Below are positions 49,586-60,576 of a DNA stretch of 64,000 nucleotides, piece by piece; position 1 is the stretch's first letter, and every line of letters starts with the position of its first letter. The notes beneath the pieces were generated by a model. It was not told the DNA's origin, searched no databases, and saw only the letters and a list, made by a program, of their open reading frames with translations. This DNA comes from Desulfovibrionaceae bacterium (GTDB lineage: Bacteria; Desulfobacterota; Desulfovibrionia; Desulfovibrionales; Desulfovibrionaceae), in NCBI GenBank assembly GCA_028689675.1, contig JAQVCS010000002.1, positions 174,966 to 238,965 of the forward strand, written 5' to 3'. The translations under genes and the position numbers were made by a program.

Positions 49586-51331
49586 TTATTGCTCTTGGCG
49601 GGTTTGGGGCTGGTCTTCCGCCATTTTCCAGTCTTTTATATTGATATAAATAGTGGGCGTGCCATTATAGCTATCTATCTTGGGGGTATAGGCTATGCAA
49701 ATTCTTTTGCCGCACAGGCTTTCGGGCAGCTGCGCCCCCATGCGCCACGCCTTGGCATACAGCGCTATACCGCAGTGCTCATCCAGCAGGCGCAGGCGTA
49801 CATGCTCATGGCCGCGCCCCAAGGGCTGCCTTGCTGTTACCAGTAGCGGCGGCGAGGCAAACACGGGCTCGGCATTACCGGGGCCAAAGGGTTGCAGCAG
49901 CTCGAGCTCTTTTAAAAAATCAAAGGATGAGGCAAGCTCGAAACCCAGCTCACATTCAAGCATAATGGTGGGGGTGAGGGGCAAAGAACCCAGCTCTTCA
50001 CGCACCACAGCATCAAAAGCGGCGGCAAAGGTGGCTACGGTATCGGGGGCAATGCGCACGCCTGCCGCCTGCCTGTGCCCGCCATAGCCCAGCATGTGCT
50101 GGCTTATGCGCGTAAGCCCTGCATGCAGGTCAAATTCCCGCACAGAGCGCCCCGAGCCCTTTATGGCCTGCTGATCATCGCATAAAATAAGCGTGGGGCG
50201 GTAAAATTCATCCACAATGCGCGAAGCCACAATGCCAATAATGCCAGCATGCCAGTCTTTGCCATACAGCACCAAGCCCATGCGGCCTTCTTGTATTTGG
50301 CGCAAGGCCATATCGCGGGCTTCTTTGCCTATACGCTCTTCTTCAAGGCGGCGCTCACTGTTCAGGGCGTCCAATTGGGCGGCAAGCTCTTGGGCTTCTT
50401 CGCGGCTTTTTGCCCGCAGCAAAGCCAATGCCAGCCCTGCATGCCCCATGCGCCCAGCGGCATTAATGCGCGGGGCAAGGCGAAATACGGCCTGTCCGCT
50501 GGTAATGGCGGCAGCTTCATCAAAATTGCTCACGCGCTTGAGGGCAGCCATGCCGGGGCGCTGCGCCATGGCAATGCGCCGCAGCCCGCCCTTGACCAGC
50601 AGGCGGTTTTGCCCCGAAAGGCGCATAACATCGGCCAGCGTGCCCAAGGCAACAAGGTCAAGCACATTATCCATAACACAGCGCGTGCCCAAGCGCGTAT
50701 GCAGCAGGGCATTGACCGCGCCCATAAGGTAAAAAGCTACGCCCACGCCAGCCAAATAGGGGCAGGGGCATTGCTCTGGCTCGCCCATGCGCGGGTTGCA
50801 AATAGCGCTGGCGGGGGGGAGTTCTGCGGGGGGCAGGTGGTGGTCTGAAAGGATAACACGCATGCCCAGCTCGCGGGCACGGGCAATAGCCTGCACATCA
50901 GAAATGCCGCAGTCCACCGTGAGCAGGGTTTGCACACCCTGCGCGGCAAGGGCTTCAATAGCGGGGATATTCAGGCCATAGCCTTCTGTTTTGCGGTCGG
51001 GCACATGGTAGAGGGCACTGATATTGTGGGCTTCCAGCACGTCCAGCACAAGGGCGGTGGCGGTAATACCATCCACATCATAGTCGCCCCAGACAGCCAG
51101 TGTTTTGCCAGCCAGCAAATCGTCGGCCAGCATAGCCGCCGCTGTGGGAATGCCCGGCCAGCAATTGGGGTGTGCCAGCAGGCTCAGGCTGGGGGAAAGA
51201 AAGGTGTCTATGGCATCTTTTTCGGTATAGCCGCGCCCGCAAAGCAGGGCGAGCAGCATGGGGGAAAGGGCAAGCTCGTCTGCCCACGCTGGGTCGGGCT
51301 GTGCTGGTGTGCGGAATATCCAGTTTTTCAT
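49586..51331 (-). CDS. recJ: Single-stranded-DNA-specific exonuclease RecJ
   Basis: 581 residues from ATG 51331. The DHH phosphoesterase motifs are WGDYDVDGITA, LLTVDCGI and SDHHLPP; the DHHA1 motif is GYGGHRQAAGVRI, and a C-terminal OB-like region follows. It degrades single strands 5' to 3' in recombination and mismatch repair. It lies 123 bases after pyrF. Confidence 0.97.
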   Translation of the reverse strand: MKNWIFRTPAQPDPAWADELALSPMLLALLCGRGYTEKDAIDTFLSPSLSLLAHPNCWPGIPTAAAMLADDLLAGKTLAVWGDYDVDGITATALVLDVLEAHNISALYHVPDRKTEGYGLNIPAIEALAAQGVQTLLTVDCGISDVQAIARARELGMRVILSDHHLPPAELPPASAICNPRMGEPEQCPCPYLAGVGVAFYLMGAVNALLHTRLGTRCVMDNVLDLVALGTLADVMRLSGQNRLLVKGGLRRIAMAQRPGMAALKRVSNFDEAAAITSGQAVFRLAPRINAAGRMGHAGLALALLRAKSREEAQELAAQLDALNSERRLEEERIGKEARDMALRQIQEGRMGLVLYGKDWHAGIIGIVASRIVDEFYRPTLILCDDQQAIKGSGRSVREFDLHAGLTRISQHMLGYGGHRQAAGVRIAPDTVATFAAAFDAVVREELGSLPLTPTIMLECELGFELASSFDFLKELELLQPFGPGNAEPVFASPPLLVTARQPLGRGHEHVRLRLLDEHCGIALYAKAWRMGAQLPESLCGKRICIAYTPKIDSYNGTPTIYINIKDWKMAEDQPQTRQEQ

Positions 51332-51454
51332 ACATCCTGTCTGGTCAGCCCAAGGTGGGCTGTGCTCCCCCCCGCTTGTGGCGGAAGATGGTGTGCGGAA
51401 TTGCCTTGAGAAAGGGTTATGCCCGCACACAATGTGTTCTGCGGGGGAAATTGT

Positions 51455-52132
51455 TCAGCTCATGCTGTGCATAATGGCCTGCGCTGCCTGTGCTGGGTGT
51501 TCATGCCGCGTAATGGGGCGGCCAATAACTAAAAAGTCCGACCCTGCCGCCACGGCCTGCTGCGGGGTCATAACGCGCTTTTGGTCACCCACGGCACTGC
51601 CTGCGGGGCGTATGCCGGGGGTAAGGCAGAGCAAATTGGGGCTTGCCTGCTTGATGCGCTGTACCTCATGGCCAGAGCAGACCACGCCATCCAGCCCCCA
51701 GCGCTCTGCCCCCTGCGCTAGGCTAACAGCCAACTGGCCAAGGTTGCCTTTGTGGGCTGGCAGGTCACCATCGGCCATGCTGGTAAGCACGGTTACGCCA
51801 AAGAGCAAGGGCTTGGTGGCACATTGCTGGCAGGCGGTACGAGCAGCACGGCACATAGTTTCTCCACCCTGTGTGTGCAGGGTGAGCATATCCACACCCA
51901 TGCTGGCGGCGGCGCTGACTGCACCCGCCACGGTGTTGGGTATGTCATAAAATTTTAAGTCCAAAAAAACTTTGAAGCCCATGCTTTTGCAGGCGGCCAC
52001 TATGCCAGCCCCGCCCAGCGTGAAGAGTTCCAGCCCAATTTTTACCCAAGGGGCTGTACCTTGCAGGCTTTGGGCAAGGGCTATGCCTTGCTCTGCCTCT
52101 GCCACATCCAGCGCAACAACAAGTTCTGCCAT
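51455..52132 (-). CDS. pyrF: Orotidine 5'-phosphate decarboxylase
   Basis: 225 residues. The active-site signature is FLDLKFYDIPNT (DxKxxD) near residue 60; VALDVAEAEQG at the start and PGIRPAG later are typical. It makes UMP. It follows gmk by 3 bases in the yicC-remA-gmk-pyrF run. Confidence 0.97.
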   Translation of the reverse strand: MAELVVALDVAEAEQGIALAQSLQGTAPWVKIGLELFTLGGAGIVAACKSMGFKVFLDLKFYDIPNTVAGAVSAAASMGVDMLTLHTQGGETMCRAARTACQQCATKPLLFGVTVLTSMADGDLPAHKGNLGQLAVSLAQGAERWGLDGVVCSGHEVQRIKQASPNLLCLTPGIRPAGSAVGDQKRVMTPQQAVAAGSDFLVIGRPITRHEHPAQAAQAIMHSMS

Positions 52133-52135
52133 GGT

Positions 52136-52756
52136 TTATTTCTCCTGCGCCAAGAGGGCGCGCACATGCTGGGGGGCAAGGGTGGGGGCAAGGGTGCTGG
52201 CCACATAGGCGGCGCGCAGGCAGTCATAAGCAATATCAAGATTGTCATTGACCACCCAAGTGTCAAACCAATGCGCTTCACGAATTTCCTGCGTGGCGGC
52301 GCTCATGCGGCGGGCAATAACCTCTTCGCTGTCTGTGCCGCGCCCGCGCAGGCGCTTTTCCAGCTCGGCAAGCGAGGGGGGCAAAATGAAAATGCACTGG
52401 GCTTCAGGAATGCTCAGGCGCACTTGCGCTGCCCCCTGTACGTCAATTTCAAAAATGACATCCTGCCCCTGTGCCAGTTTTTCCAGCATAGGCTTGAGGG
52501 GCGAGCCATAAAAATTGCCATAGACTTCTGCCCATTCGGCAAAATAGCCTTGCTCGCGGCGGGCTATAAATTCTTCACGCGAAAGAAAATAATAGTCTAT
52601 GCCGTCCACTTCACCCTCACGCGGGGGGCGCGTGGTGCAGGAAATAGAATAGGCAAAATTGGGAAATTCTGCCAATAAACGCTTTACCAAGGTTGTTTTG
52701 CCTGTTCCTGAGGCAGCGCTGATAATGAGCACCACGCCCTTGCGTTGTTGAATCAC
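52136..52756 (-). CDS. gmk: Guanylate kinase
   Basis: 206 residues. P-loop [35 protein letters not shown] and [12 protein letters not shown] are standard. It phosphorylates GMP to GDP. It overlaps remA by 4 bases, giving coupled translation. Confidence 0.98.
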   Translation of the reverse strand: MIQQRKGVVLIISAASGTGKTTLVKRLLAEFPNFAYSISCTTRPPREGEVDGIDYYFLSREEFIARREQGYFAEWAEVYGNFYGSPLKPMLEKLAQGQDVIFEIDVQGAAQVRLSIPEAQCIFILPPSLAELEKRLRGRGTDSEEVIARRMSAATQEIREAHWFDTWVVNDNLDIAYDCLRAAYVASTLAPTLAPQHVRALLAQEK

Positions 52757-53007
52757 GCCTCTTCCTCCTGCATAAAACGCTGGCTTACCGTTTCTGGCTG
52801 AATTGATGAAAGAATAACATGGTTAGAATCGGTAACGACAATAGACCGCGTTTTGCGCCCCTGCGTGGCATCAATAAGCCTGCCTGCTGCGCGGGCTTCT
52901 TCTCGCAGGCGTTTCATGGGCGAAGAAGCAGGGCTGACAATGCTGATAACCCGCTCTGCCAGAACGTAATTGCCAAAACCTATATTAATTAATTGTTGCT
53001 TTGCCAT
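52753..53007 (-). CDS. RemA-like DUF370 protein
   Basis: 84 residues: [39 protein letters not shown] and [12 protein letters not shown] match the DUF370/RemA family. In Bacillus RemA is a DNA-binding activator of matrix genes; the role in this group is not established. The position between yicC and gmk is conserved in many bacteria. Confidence 0.9.
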   Translation of the reverse strand: MAKQQLINIGFGNYVLAERVISIVSPASSPMKRLREEARAAGRLIDATQGRKTRSIVVTDSNHVILSSIQPETVSQRFMQEEEA

Positions 53008-53021
53008 TGCAGCCCAAGTGC

Positions 53022-53903
53022 CTATTCCAAGTTTTGCACTTGCTCACGGCATTTTTCCAATTCGTTTTTAAAATCCACCACAAGGCGGGAAAGCTGCACA
53101 TCGGGGGTTTTGTTGCCGCAGGTGTTAATTTCGCGAAAGCATTCCTGTAGGGTGAAATCAAGGCGGCGGCCTGCATCTTTACCTGTGTTGAGCAATTCGC
53201 GCAGGCGGTCAAGGTGGGTGTGCAGGCGGGTGAGTTCTTCGCTGACATCAAGCTTGTCGGTGAGAATGACCACTTCTTGCAAAAAGCGGCTTTCATCCAG
53301 CTCGCTACCCTGTGTTGCCAGCAGCTCGTTTAGGCGCTCGCGCACAATGGCCATGCGCTCTTCACGAATGGCGGGCGCGCGCTGGGCTATAACGTCAACC
53401 CATTCCTCCATGCGCAAAATGCGGGCTGTCATATCTTGGGCAAGGGCGTGGCCTTCGGTGCTGCGCGCTTCGTTCCAATCTTCCAGCGCCATGGCAAGGC
53501 CTTCTTCAAGGTGGGCTATGAAATTTTCGTCCATCTCGTCTAAGCTTTCGCCCCACAGGCTGGGCAATTGCAGCAAGGTGTTGTAATTGGGCACAAAGTG
53601 CTCGCCGCGCTCTTGGGCAAAGGCAGCCAAGGCATCCAGCATAGCCTTGGCTTGAGCCTGATTAAAGGCGGCATCGGGGGCAGAGCCTGCATTGTATTGC
53701 AGGGTAAGGCTAATATCTACACGCCCGCGCGCACCAAAACGGCGCACCACTTTTTCAAGCTGCGGCTCAAGGTTGCGCGCTATCAAGGGCAGACGCCATT
53801 TCAAATCAAGGTGGCGGCTGTTAACGCTTTTTATTTCCCATTGCTGCGTAAACTGGGGCGTTTCAACAAGGCAACGCCCGAACCCTGTCATACTGCGGAG
53901 CAT
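53022..53903 (-). CDS. YicC family endoribonuclease-like protein
   Basis: 293 residues from ATG 53903 (LRSMTGFGR start, the hallmark of YicC). [14 protein letters not shown] and the C-terminal [21 protein letters not shown] are also conserved. Recent work describes YicC proteins as RNases. It heads the remA-gmk-pyrF-recJ run; a -35/-10 pair is not clear in the gap upstream. Confidence 0.94.
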   Translation of the reverse strand: MLRSMTGFGRCLVETPQFTQQWEIKSVNSRHLDLKWRLPLIARNLEPQLEKVVRRFGARGRVDISLTLQYNAGSAPDAAFNQAQAKAMLDALAAFAQERGEHFVPNYNTLLQLPSLWGESLDEMDENFIAHLEEGLAMALEDWNEARSTEGHALAQDMTARILRMEEWVDVIAQRAPAIREERMAIVRERLNELLATQGSELDESRFLQEVVILTDKLDVSEELTRLHTHLDRLRELLNTGKDAGRRLDFTLQECFREINTCGNKTPDVQLSRLVVDFKNELEKCREQVQNLE

Positions 53904-54053
53904 GAAGGCCTCTTTTCCCCTTGCAGGGGCAACAGGGGGCAGACTGAAAGTACAATCAGCCCTGTGCATAATGAATTTGCTTTAAAGTAGGGCAAGATGC
54001 CCGCAAATGCAAGCAGGCAAAGGGGCAGGAAAAGGCTGCCCCCAGCCCTCTTT

Positions 54054-54341
54054 TTATTCTCCGCAGCCATTGCCTGCGCTGGGGCAGGTGGCGCAAGAGC
54101 CAGCGCAACCTGAAAGCTGCTGCCCGCTTTGCCCTGCCGCCATTTTTTGCGCCAGCGGGTGCACAGGCGCGCCGGGCTTGAGCGGATAGGGGAAAGCCCC
54201 CGTTTTCAAGGGGCTGGGTATGCTCATTTGGCGCTCGGTGGCGGCGTTGCCGCAGTGGGGGCAAGGGGGAATGGCATTGCCATAAACAAGTTCTTCAAAT
54301 TTGGTCTGGCATTGTGGGCACACAAAATCAAACATGGGCAT
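54054..54341 (-). CDS. FmdB-type zinc-ribbon protein
   Basis: 95 residues from ATG 54341 (TAAGGA upstream). The start MPMFDFVCPQCQTKFEELV with a later CPHCG is the FmdB regulatory-protein pattern. The C-terminus is rich in Cys and Gly (CAGSCATCPSAGNGC), a tail often found in this family. Function is not known; it is divergent from the cbpA gene. Confidence 0.88.
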   Translation of the reverse strand: MPMFDFVCPQCQTKFEELVYGNAIPPCPHCGNAATERQMSIPSPLKTGAFPYPLKPGAPVHPLAQKMAAGQSGQQLSGCAGSCATCPSAGNGCGE

Positions 54342-54563
54342 GGCATATTTCCTTAGCGCACAGGCGCGGTCTTTTGGTGAACGCAGGGCACAGGCAAAGC
54401 CTGCGCTGCCCATAGAGTATAGGGAGAAAAAGGGGGAAATCAAGATGCCTGTGGCCTTCTTTTCTGAAAAGAAGGCACAGATAAAGCGGCAGGGCTTTCC
54501 TCTTCTATATGGTTACAAGCTGGCAGGGGGGCAGATATTTTTTTAGCCAGAAGTAAGGCGGAC

Positions 54564-54592
54564 TTGGCAGGGAAATATCCTGTCAGTCTATT
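54564..54592 (+). promoter_or_regulatory. Possible promoter of cbpA-cbpM
   Basis: In the 309-base divergent gap between the FmdB gene and cbpA, TTGGCA (54564-54569), 17 bases and TCTATT (54587-54592) precede the cbpA start by 58 bases. The match is moderate. No gene is seen in this gap. Confidence 0.4.
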
Positions 54593-54650
54593 GACGCTGG
54601 GCAATTAAAGCTTACTCTTGTACTGGCAAAAAGATCGAGGGAGGTTATGT

Positions 54651-55571
54651 ATGGCTGTATCATATAAAGATTATTACAAGGTGCTGGGTGTGGAACGCGA
54701 CGCTGCGCCCGAGGTCATAGCCAAGGCGTATAAAAAACTGGCGCGCCAATATCACCCCGACTTGAACCCTAATGATAAAAATGCAGAAGAAAAATTTAAA
54801 GATATTAATGAAGCCTATGAAGTGCTGAAAGATGCCGAAAAGCGCCGTATGTATGACCAGCTGGGCGCAGACTGGCAGCATGGTCAGCAATTTCAGGGCG
54901 GGCAGGGCTTTAACGGCAACTTTAATTTTAACGGGCAGCAATTTGGCGGCTCGGGTTTTTCTGATTTTTTTGAAACCATTTTTGGCGCACAGGCTGGCGG
55001 CCGCGGTGGTTTTGGTGGGCAGCAATTTGGGGCATATTCGCAAATGCCGCGTAAAGGGCGGGATGTGGAAACCGAACTGACCCTGCCGCTCGAGGCTATT
55101 ATGCAAGGCGGCAAGCGCAATGTGGGCATCAATGGCAAAACTTTGGAAATCAACGTGCCTGCGGGCATTCGCGATGGGGCAAAGCTGCGCCTGAGTGGTC
55201 AGGGGCAGGCCATGCCCGGCGGCACGCCCGGCGATATGTTTTTAAAAATACGCTATGCCAAGCACCCCGTCTTTACTGTAGATGGGGAAAACCTGCAATG
55301 TGATGTGGTGGTAGAGCCTTGGGTGGCGGTGCTGGGCGGCGTGCTTTCTGTACCCACCTTGGAAGGCGCTGTGAATTTGAACTTGCCCGCAGGCAGCAAT
55401 TCGGGGCGGCGCATACGTTTGCGCGGCAAGGGGCTGGGCAGTACAGCGGCACGCGGCGATTTGTTTGCGCGCGTGCTTATTAGCGCACCCCAGAATTTGA
55501 GCGATGAAGAAAAAGCCCTGTGGCAGCAATTGCAAACTTTGGCACAGGCTAAACAGGCCAACAAAAGCTAA
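54651..55571 (+). CDS. cbpA: DnaJ-like co-chaperone CbpA
   Basis: 306 residues from ATG 54651 (GGGAGG upstream). A J domain ([23 protein letters not shown] with the HPD triad in QYHPDLNP), a Gly/Phe-rich linker ([16 protein letters not shown]) and two C-terminal substrate-binding domains follow. The DnaJ zinc fingers are absent, which marks it as CbpA-type. It would stimulate DnaK, and the CbpM-like gene downstream supports the assignment. Confidence 0.93.
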   Translation: MAVSYKDYYKVLGVERDAAPEVIAKAYKKLARQYHPDLNPNDKNAEEKFKDINEAYEVLKDAEKRRMYDQLGADWQHGQQFQGGQGFNGNFNFNGQQFGGSGFSDFFETIFGAQAGGRGGFGGQQFGAYSQMPRKGRDVETELTLPLEAIMQGGKRNVGINGKTLEINVPAGIRDGAKLRLSGQGQAMPGGTPGDMFLKIRYAKHPVFTVDGENLQCDVVVEPWVAVLGGVLSVPTLEGAVNLNLPAGSNSGRRIRLRGKGLGSTAARGDLFARVLISAPQNLSDEEKALWQQLQTLAQAKQANKS

Positions 55572-55637
55572 TTGTTCCACGTTGCTGCGTTTTTGATACC
55601 GTTTTGAGCCAAGTATGGCCAAGCCTGTGGAGGTGCT

Positions 55638-55946
55638 ATGAATATTCTTGTAGAAAAAAAAGAGCATTTGCCCTGTTGTTCTGCGCTCATGGCTACTGAG
55701 GAATTTGTTGAAATTACGGGCATAAGCCCTGCGCGTTTGGATGAACTGATTGCCCTTGGCTGGCTTTTTGTGCAGCGCACGGGGGGGAATGAATGTTTAT
55801 TTTGTCAGGAAGATATTTACCGCGTGCGCAAGGTAGAGCGTATTTGTTGTGATTTTGAATTGCCTGTTGTGGGTGGCACTATTATTGTTGACCTGCTGAA
55901 CCGTATAGAAAAATTAGAAAATAGGGTGAAGCACTTGCAAAGGTAA
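55638..55946 (+). CDS. cbpM: Chaperone modulator CbpM-like, MerR-type HTH
   Basis: 102 residues. A MerR-like helix-turn-helix (ATEEFVEITGISPARLDELIALGWL) with CLFCQEDIYRVRKVERI and a C-terminal coiled coil (LLNRIEKLENRVKHLQR) matches CbpM. In known systems CbpM inhibits the J domain of CbpA. It lies 66 bases after cbpA and is followed by a terminator. Confidence 0.85.
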   Translation: MNILVEKKEHLPCCSALMATEEFVEITGISPARLDELIALGWLFVQRTGGNECLFCQEDIYRVRKVERICCDFELPVVGGTIIVDLLNRIEKLENRVKHLQR

Positions 55947-55992
55947 AAAAGAGCATTATATATGCTTTCAAGCAGTATCAGAATAAAAAAAG

Positions 55993-56020
55993 AAAACCCG
56001 CAAAAACAGCGGGTTTTTTT
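55993..56020 (+). terminator. Intrinsic terminator after cbpM
   Basis: AAAACCCGC pairs with GCGGGTTTT around a 7-base loop, followed by a T run (seven T in a row). Confidence 0.9.
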
Positions 56021-56037
56021 GATACATGATACTGTAC

Positions 56038-56065
56038 TTGACAGTAGGGCAGATATGCTTATTGT
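56038..56065 (+). promoter_or_regulatory. Promoter of clpB
   Basis: TTGACA (56038-56043), a 16-base spacer and TATTGT (56060-56065) lie 38 bases before the clpB start. This resembles a housekeeping promoter; no clear heat-shock box was seen. Confidence 0.55.
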
Positions 56066-56103
56066 AAGATAACGAATATTCTGTGAGTGTGGAGGTATTC
56101 TTT

Positions 56104-58713
56104 ATGGATATCAATAAATTTACTGATAAAGCGCGTGAAGCCTTGGGTGAAGCACAAAACCTTGCCGCTGGCATGGGGCATCAGGGTGTGGATGCAGAGC
56201 ATCTTGCCCTTGCCTTGTTGCGGCAAGAGCAGGGCATAGTTTCGCGCATTCTTGAAAGCATGGGCGTGCAGGTGCGCGCTATGGATGCCGCCCTTGATGG
56301 CAGGCTGCGCAAGCGCCCTGCTGTTTCGGGCAGCGGTGCAAGTCCAGACCAAATTGCCATTACTCAGCGCACCAGCAAGGTGCTTGCCGATGCCAGCGCC
56401 GAAGCAAAGCGCATGAAAGATGAATATGTGAGTGTGGATCACCTTTTTCTTGCGCTTACCGATGTTGCCCCCAGCTCAGATTTGGGGGCGGTTTTGCAGG
56501 AATACACTGTCAGTAAGGCGCGCTTTGGCGAAGCCATGTTGCATTTGCGCGGTGGTGCGCGTGTAACCAGCCCCAGCCCCGAAGATACCTTTGAGGCGCT
56601 CAGCAAATATGGGCGAGATTTGGTGGAGGCGGCGCGGCAGGGCAAAATGGATCCTGTTATTGGGCGCGATGGGGAAATTCGCCGTGTGGTACGCATTCTT
56701 TCCCGCCGCACCAAAAATAACCCCGTGCTCATTGGTGAAGCTGGCGTGGGTAAAACCGCCATTGTGGAAGGCTTGGCGCACCGTATTGTCAACGGCGATG
56801 TGCCCGAAAGCCTGAAGGGCAAAAAACTCTTTGCCTTGGATATGGGCGCGCTTATTGCTGGCGCAAAATATCGTGGTGAATTTGAAGAACGCTTAAAAGC
56901 TGTGCTGGATGAAGTGCAAAAATCGGAAGGGCAAATTGTGCTCTTTATTGATGAGCTGCACACCATTGTGGGTGCTGGCAAAACAGACGGCGCTATGGAT
57001 GCGGGCAATTTGCTCAAGCCCATGCTGGCGCGTGGTGAGCTACACTGCATTGGCGCAACCACGGTGGATGAATACCGCAAATATATTGAAAAAGACCCAG
57101 CGCTAGAAAGGCGCTTTCAGCCTGTTATGGTTGAAGAACCCACGGTGGAAGACGCTATTTCTATTTTGCGTGGGCTTAAAGAGCGCTTTGAAGTGCACCA
57201 TGGCGTGCGCATTAGCGATTCTGCCATTGTGGACGCGGTTATGCTTTCGCACCGCTACATTAGCGACAGGCAATTGCCCGATAAAGCCATAGACCTTATT
57301 GACGAAGCGGCCGCCTTGATTCGCACCGAAATCGATTCGCTGCCCAGTGAGCTGGACGAAGTGAACCGCAAGGTAATGCAGCTGGAAATTGAACGCGAAG
57401 CCCTGCGTAAAGAACGCGATGAGGCTTCTAAAGAAAGGCTGGGCAAACTGGAAAATGAGCTGGCAGCCCTGCGTAATGACCAAGCGGGCATGAAAAAGCA
57501 ATGGGAGCAGGAAAAGGGCTCTATTGATACCGTGCGCGGCTTGAAAGAAAAGATTGAAGAAACCAAAAGGCAAATCGAGCAGGCAGAGCGCGCCTATGAT
57601 TTAACACGCGCCTCCGAGCTGAAATATTCCACCTTGATGGAATTAGAAAAGCAGCTTGCCGCCAGCGGGGCAGCCAGTACAGAAGGCGAGCCCAGCCTGC
57701 TGCGGCAGGAAGTGCGCCCCGAAGATGTGGCAGAAATTGTGGGCAAGTGGACGGGCATTCCTGTCAAACGCCTGCTGGAAACAGAAAGGGAAAAGCTGCT
57801 GCACCTTGCCGATGAGCTGCACCAGCGCGTGATTGGGCAGGATGAAGCTGTGCAGGCCGTGGCCGATGCTGTGCTGCGCGCCCGTGCTGGGCTTTCTGAC
57901 CCTTCGCGCCCCACAGGTTCTTTTATTTTCCTTGGCCCCACGGGTGTGGGTAAAACAGAGCTGTGCAAAGCCCTTGCCGCGGCCTTGTTTGATTCTGAAG
58001 AAAATATGGTGCGTCTTGATATGAGCGAATATATGGAAAAGCATTCCGTATCCCGCCTTATTGGTGCGCCTCCTGGCTATGTGGGCTATGACGAAGGCGG
58101 CCAGCTCACCGAGGCCGTACGCCGCAAGCCGTATTCTGTGGTGCTCTTTGATGAAATTGAAAAAGCGCACCCCGATGTGTTTAATACGTTATTGCAATTG
58201 CTTGATGATGGCCGCCTTACCGACAGCCAAGGGCGCACAGTGGATTTCCGCAATTGCATAGTGATTATGACCTCGAACATCGGTTCGCCCCTGATGCTGG
58301 AAGGCATTGGGGAAGATGGCGTGCTGCAAGCTGCTGTGCGCGACAAGGTGATGGAAGCCCTGCGGGCTTGTTTCCGCCCCGAATTCCTGAACCGTGTGGA
58401 TGAAACAGTGCTCTTTTTGCCCTTGGTGCGCTCGCAAATTGGCGGCATTGTTGCTTTGCAGCTTGCCCGTTTGCAAAAGCGGCTGGATGAACGCTCTATC
58501 CATGTGCGCATGACTGATGCCGCGCGGGATTTTGTGGCAGACAATGGCTACGACCCTGTCTATGGCGCGCGCCCGCTCAAGCGCTATATTCAGCACAATG
58601 TGGAAACACCCATGGCACGCCTGCTGGTGCGCGGGGATATTCGCGATGGTCAGGATGTCACTATTGATGTTGTTCATGGTGCACTGAGCTTTAGCGCTGG
58701 GGATAATGCCTAG
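56104..58713 (+). CDS. clpB: ATP-dependent disaggregase ClpB
   Basis: 869 residues from ATG 56104 (GGAGGT 7 bases upstream). It has the Clp N domain ([16 protein letters not shown]), a first AAA module with GEAGVGKT, the long M-domain coiled coil (about residues 400-525) that distinguishes ClpB from ClpA/C, and a second AAA module with GPTGVGKT and DEIEKAH. It rescues aggregated proteins with DnaK. It fits with the adjacent cbpA-cbpM genes. Confidence 0.98.
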   Translation: MDINKFTDKAREALGEAQNLAAGMGHQGVDAEHLALALLRQEQGIVSRILESMGVQVRAMDAALDGRLRKRPAVSGSGASPDQIAITQRTSKVLADASAEAKRMKDEYVSVDHLFLALTDVAPSSDLGAVLQEYTVSKARFGEAMLHLRGGARVTSPSPEDTFEALSKYGRDLVEAARQGKMDPVIGRDGEIRRVVRILSRRTKNNPVLIGEAGVGKTAIVEGLAHRIVNGDVPESLKGKKLFALDMGALIAGAKYRGEFEERLKAVLDEVQKSEGQIVLFIDELHTIVGAGKTDGAMDAGNLLKPMLARGELHCIGATTVDEYRKYIEKDPALERRFQPVMVEEPTVEDAISILRGLKERFEVHHGVRISDSAIVDAVMLSHRYISDRQLPDKAIDLIDEAAALIRTEIDSLPSELDEVNRKVMQLEIEREALRKERDEASKERLGKLENELAALRNDQAGMKKQWEQEKGSIDTVRGLKEKIEETKRQIEQAERAYDLTRASELKYSTLMELEKQLAASGAASTEGEPSLLRQEVRPEDVAEIVGKWTGIPVKRLLETEREKLLHLADELHQRVIGQDEAVQAVADAVLRARAGLSDPSRPTGSFIFLGPTGVGKTELCKALAAALFDSEENMVRLDMSEYMEKHSVSRLIGAPPGYVGYDEGGQLTEAVRRKPYSVVLFDEIEKAHPDVFNTLLQLLDDGRLTDSQGRTVDFRNCIVIMTSNIGSPLMLEGIGEDGVLQAAVRDKVMEALRACFRPEFLNRVDETVLFLPLVRSQIGGIVALQLARLQKRLDERSIHVRMTDAARDFVADNGYDPVYGARPLKRYIQHNVETPMARLLVRGDIRDGQDVTIDVVHGALSFSAGDNA

Positions 58714-58760
58714 CCTTAGGCTTATGCAGCACAGCGCCATGCCTGTGTAACTATACAGAG

Positions 58761-58860
58761 CAGATTCACTTTCAAAGCGCATAGAAAGGGGCAGTGAATT
58801 CCCCTTTTGTGCGCTTTGTGTGGCAGGGAGTTCTTTTAGAACCTTGCGAGCATTTTCAAA
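58761..58860 (-). repeat. Structured intergenic repeat, copy B
   Basis: This is the reverse-oriented partner of 30775-30877, in the 368-base clpB-glmU gap. Its minus strand starts with the same 21 bases (TTTGAAAATGCTCGCAAGGTT) and then forms a hairpin with arms CAAAGCGCA and TGCGCTTTG. The lower part of the stem remains paired although the sequence differs between copies. No gene is seen in this gap apart from the terminator at 58912-58975. Confidence 0.65.
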
Positions 58861-58911
58861 AATTAAAATGCTCTCATCGTAGCCTGTTCATATACTGGGG
58901 CAAAGAGCCCC

Positions 58912-58975
58912 AAGCCTGTTGGTAGGGAAGAGAACAAACCTTGTGCTGTTCCTGCCCGCCAACAGGCTTTTATTT
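58912..58975 (+). terminator. Intrinsic terminator after clpB
   Basis: AAGCCTGTTGG (58912-58922) pairs with CCAACAGGCTT (58959-58969), with a long inner loop that can pair further, followed by TTATTTTATCTTTT. A smaller GGGGC/GCCCC hairpin lies just before it (58897-58911). Confidence 0.75.
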
Positions 58976-59081
58976 TATCTTTTCTATGGCATAAGGAAAG
59001 AGCGGTTCAGTTTTTTGTCCTTTACAGCAAGGCCTATGCCATATACTCTATACGCACCCTGTTTTGTGGAGGCATTTTTTC

Positions 59082-60446
59082 ATGGTTCAAATCGGTGCGG
59101 TTATTTTGGCAGCGGGTAAGGGTACTCGTATGCATTCCGATAAGCCCAAAGTTCTGCAAACTTTGCTTGATGAACCTATGCTTGGCTATGTGGCGCAGGC
59201 TTTGCTGCCCCTGTTTGGCTCGGCTGTGTGGGCTGTTATTGGGCATGGGGCAGAGCAGGTACGGGCGGCCTTTCCTGATGCCCCTTGGCAGTATATTGTG
59301 CAAGAGCAGCAATTGGGCACAGGCCATGCTTTGTTGCAGGCCTTGCCTGCGGTGCAGCAGGCACAATGCCAGCGTGTGCTGGTGGTGAATGGAGATACCC
59401 CCCTGATTGCCGCCCCCTTGTTGCAGCGCTTTATGCAGCAGGCAGGGGATGCCGATATTGCTTTTGCTACTATAGAGCTGCACAACCCTGCCGCCTACGG
59501 CAGAGTGGTGCGCCACCCCGATGGCAGCATTGCCGCCATTGTGGAAGCAAAAGATTACGACGAGGCCGTGCATGGCAGCCCCACGGGGGAAGTGAATGCT
59601 GGCGTCTATTTTATAAAAACAGAGCTTGCCGCCACCTTGCTGCCGCAAATACGCTGCGCCAACAACAGTGGGGAATATTATCTTACCGATATGGTAGCTC
59701 TGGCTGTGGCGGCGGGCTTGCGTGTGGTGGGTGTGCCCTGCGGGTGTGATTCTTCTTTGTTTGGCATCAATTCGCCAGAAGAGCTGGCGCGCTCTGAAGC
59801 CACGCTGCGTTCCCGCATTGCCCACTATGTGCTTGATTCTGGCGTCATTATGCATGCGCCTGAAAGCATTATTATTGGCCCTTATGTCACTATAGAACCG
59901 GGGGCAGAGCTGTGGGGGCCTTTAGAAATTTATGGCAAAAGCCACATAGCCCGCGGCGCGCGCGTGTATTCCCATTGTGTGCTGCGCGACAGCGTGGTGC
60001 ACAGCGGGGCGGTGGTGAAAAATTTCAGCCATCTTGAGCAGGCCGTGGTGGGTGAATGTGCTCTTGTTGGGCCTTATGCCCGCCTGCGCCCGGGGGCTGT
60101 GCTTGACGAAGGCAGCCATGTGGGCAACTTTGTGGAATTGAAAAAAACCCATTTGGGCAAGGGCGCCAAGGCCAATCACCTTTCCTATTTGGGGGATGCC
60201 CACATTGGGCAGGGCACTAATATAGGTGCTGGCACAATTACCTGCAATTATGATGGTAAAAATAAATTTGTCACCACTATAGGCGAGCATGCTTTTATAG
60301 GCAGCAATACCGCCTTGGTGGCACCAGTAAGCGTGGGCGCAGGGGCTTTGGTTGGCGCTGGCTCTGTTATTACCCGCGATGTGCCTGAGGGGCAGCTGGG
60401 CATTGCCCGTGCCAAACAGGCAAACCTGCCGCGTAAAATAAAATAA
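59082..60446 (+). CDS. glmU: Bifunctional GlmU (acetyltransferase/uridyltransferase)
   Basis: 454 residues from ATG 59082 (GGAGG 9 bases upstream). The N-terminal nucleotidyltransferase has AVILAAGKGTRMHSDKPKVLQ and VVNGDTPL; the C-terminal left-handed beta helix shows GNFVELKKTHLGKGAKANHLSYLGD and GAGTITCNYDG. It makes UDP-GlcNAc for peptidoglycan and LPS. It probably has its own promoter after the clpB terminator. Confidence 0.97.
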   Translation: MVQIGAVILAAGKGTRMHSDKPKVLQTLLDEPMLGYVAQALLPLFGSAVWAVIGHGAEQVRAAFPDAPWQYIVQEQQLGTGHALLQALPAVQQAQCQRVLVVNGDTPLIAAPLLQRFMQQAGDADIAFATIELHNPAAYGRVVRHPDGSIAAIVEAKDYDEAVHGSPTGEVNAGVYFIKTELAATLLPQIRCANNSGEYYLTDMVALAVAAGLRVVGVPCGCDSSLFGINSPEELARSEATLRSRIAHYVLDSGVIMHAPESIIIGPYVTIEPGAELWGPLEIYGKSHIARGARVYSHCVLRDSVVHSGAVVKNFSHLEQAVVGECALVGPYARLRPGAVLDEGSHVGNFVELKKTHLGKGAKANHLSYLGDAHIGQGTNIGAGTITCNYDGKNKFVTTIGEHAFIGSNTALVAPVSVGAGALVGAGSVITRDVPEGQLGIARAKQANLPRKIK

Positions 60447-60576
60447 GTGGGCAGCTTTTGTTCTAATTGTGTTGTTTTATAGGGGAAAATGCTTCGCTGT
60501 CACTGCCATGCGCGAAGTGTTTTGTTGAAAAATGACTGGCAGATTTCTTGCTATTGAAAGAAGGCGGTGCTATATT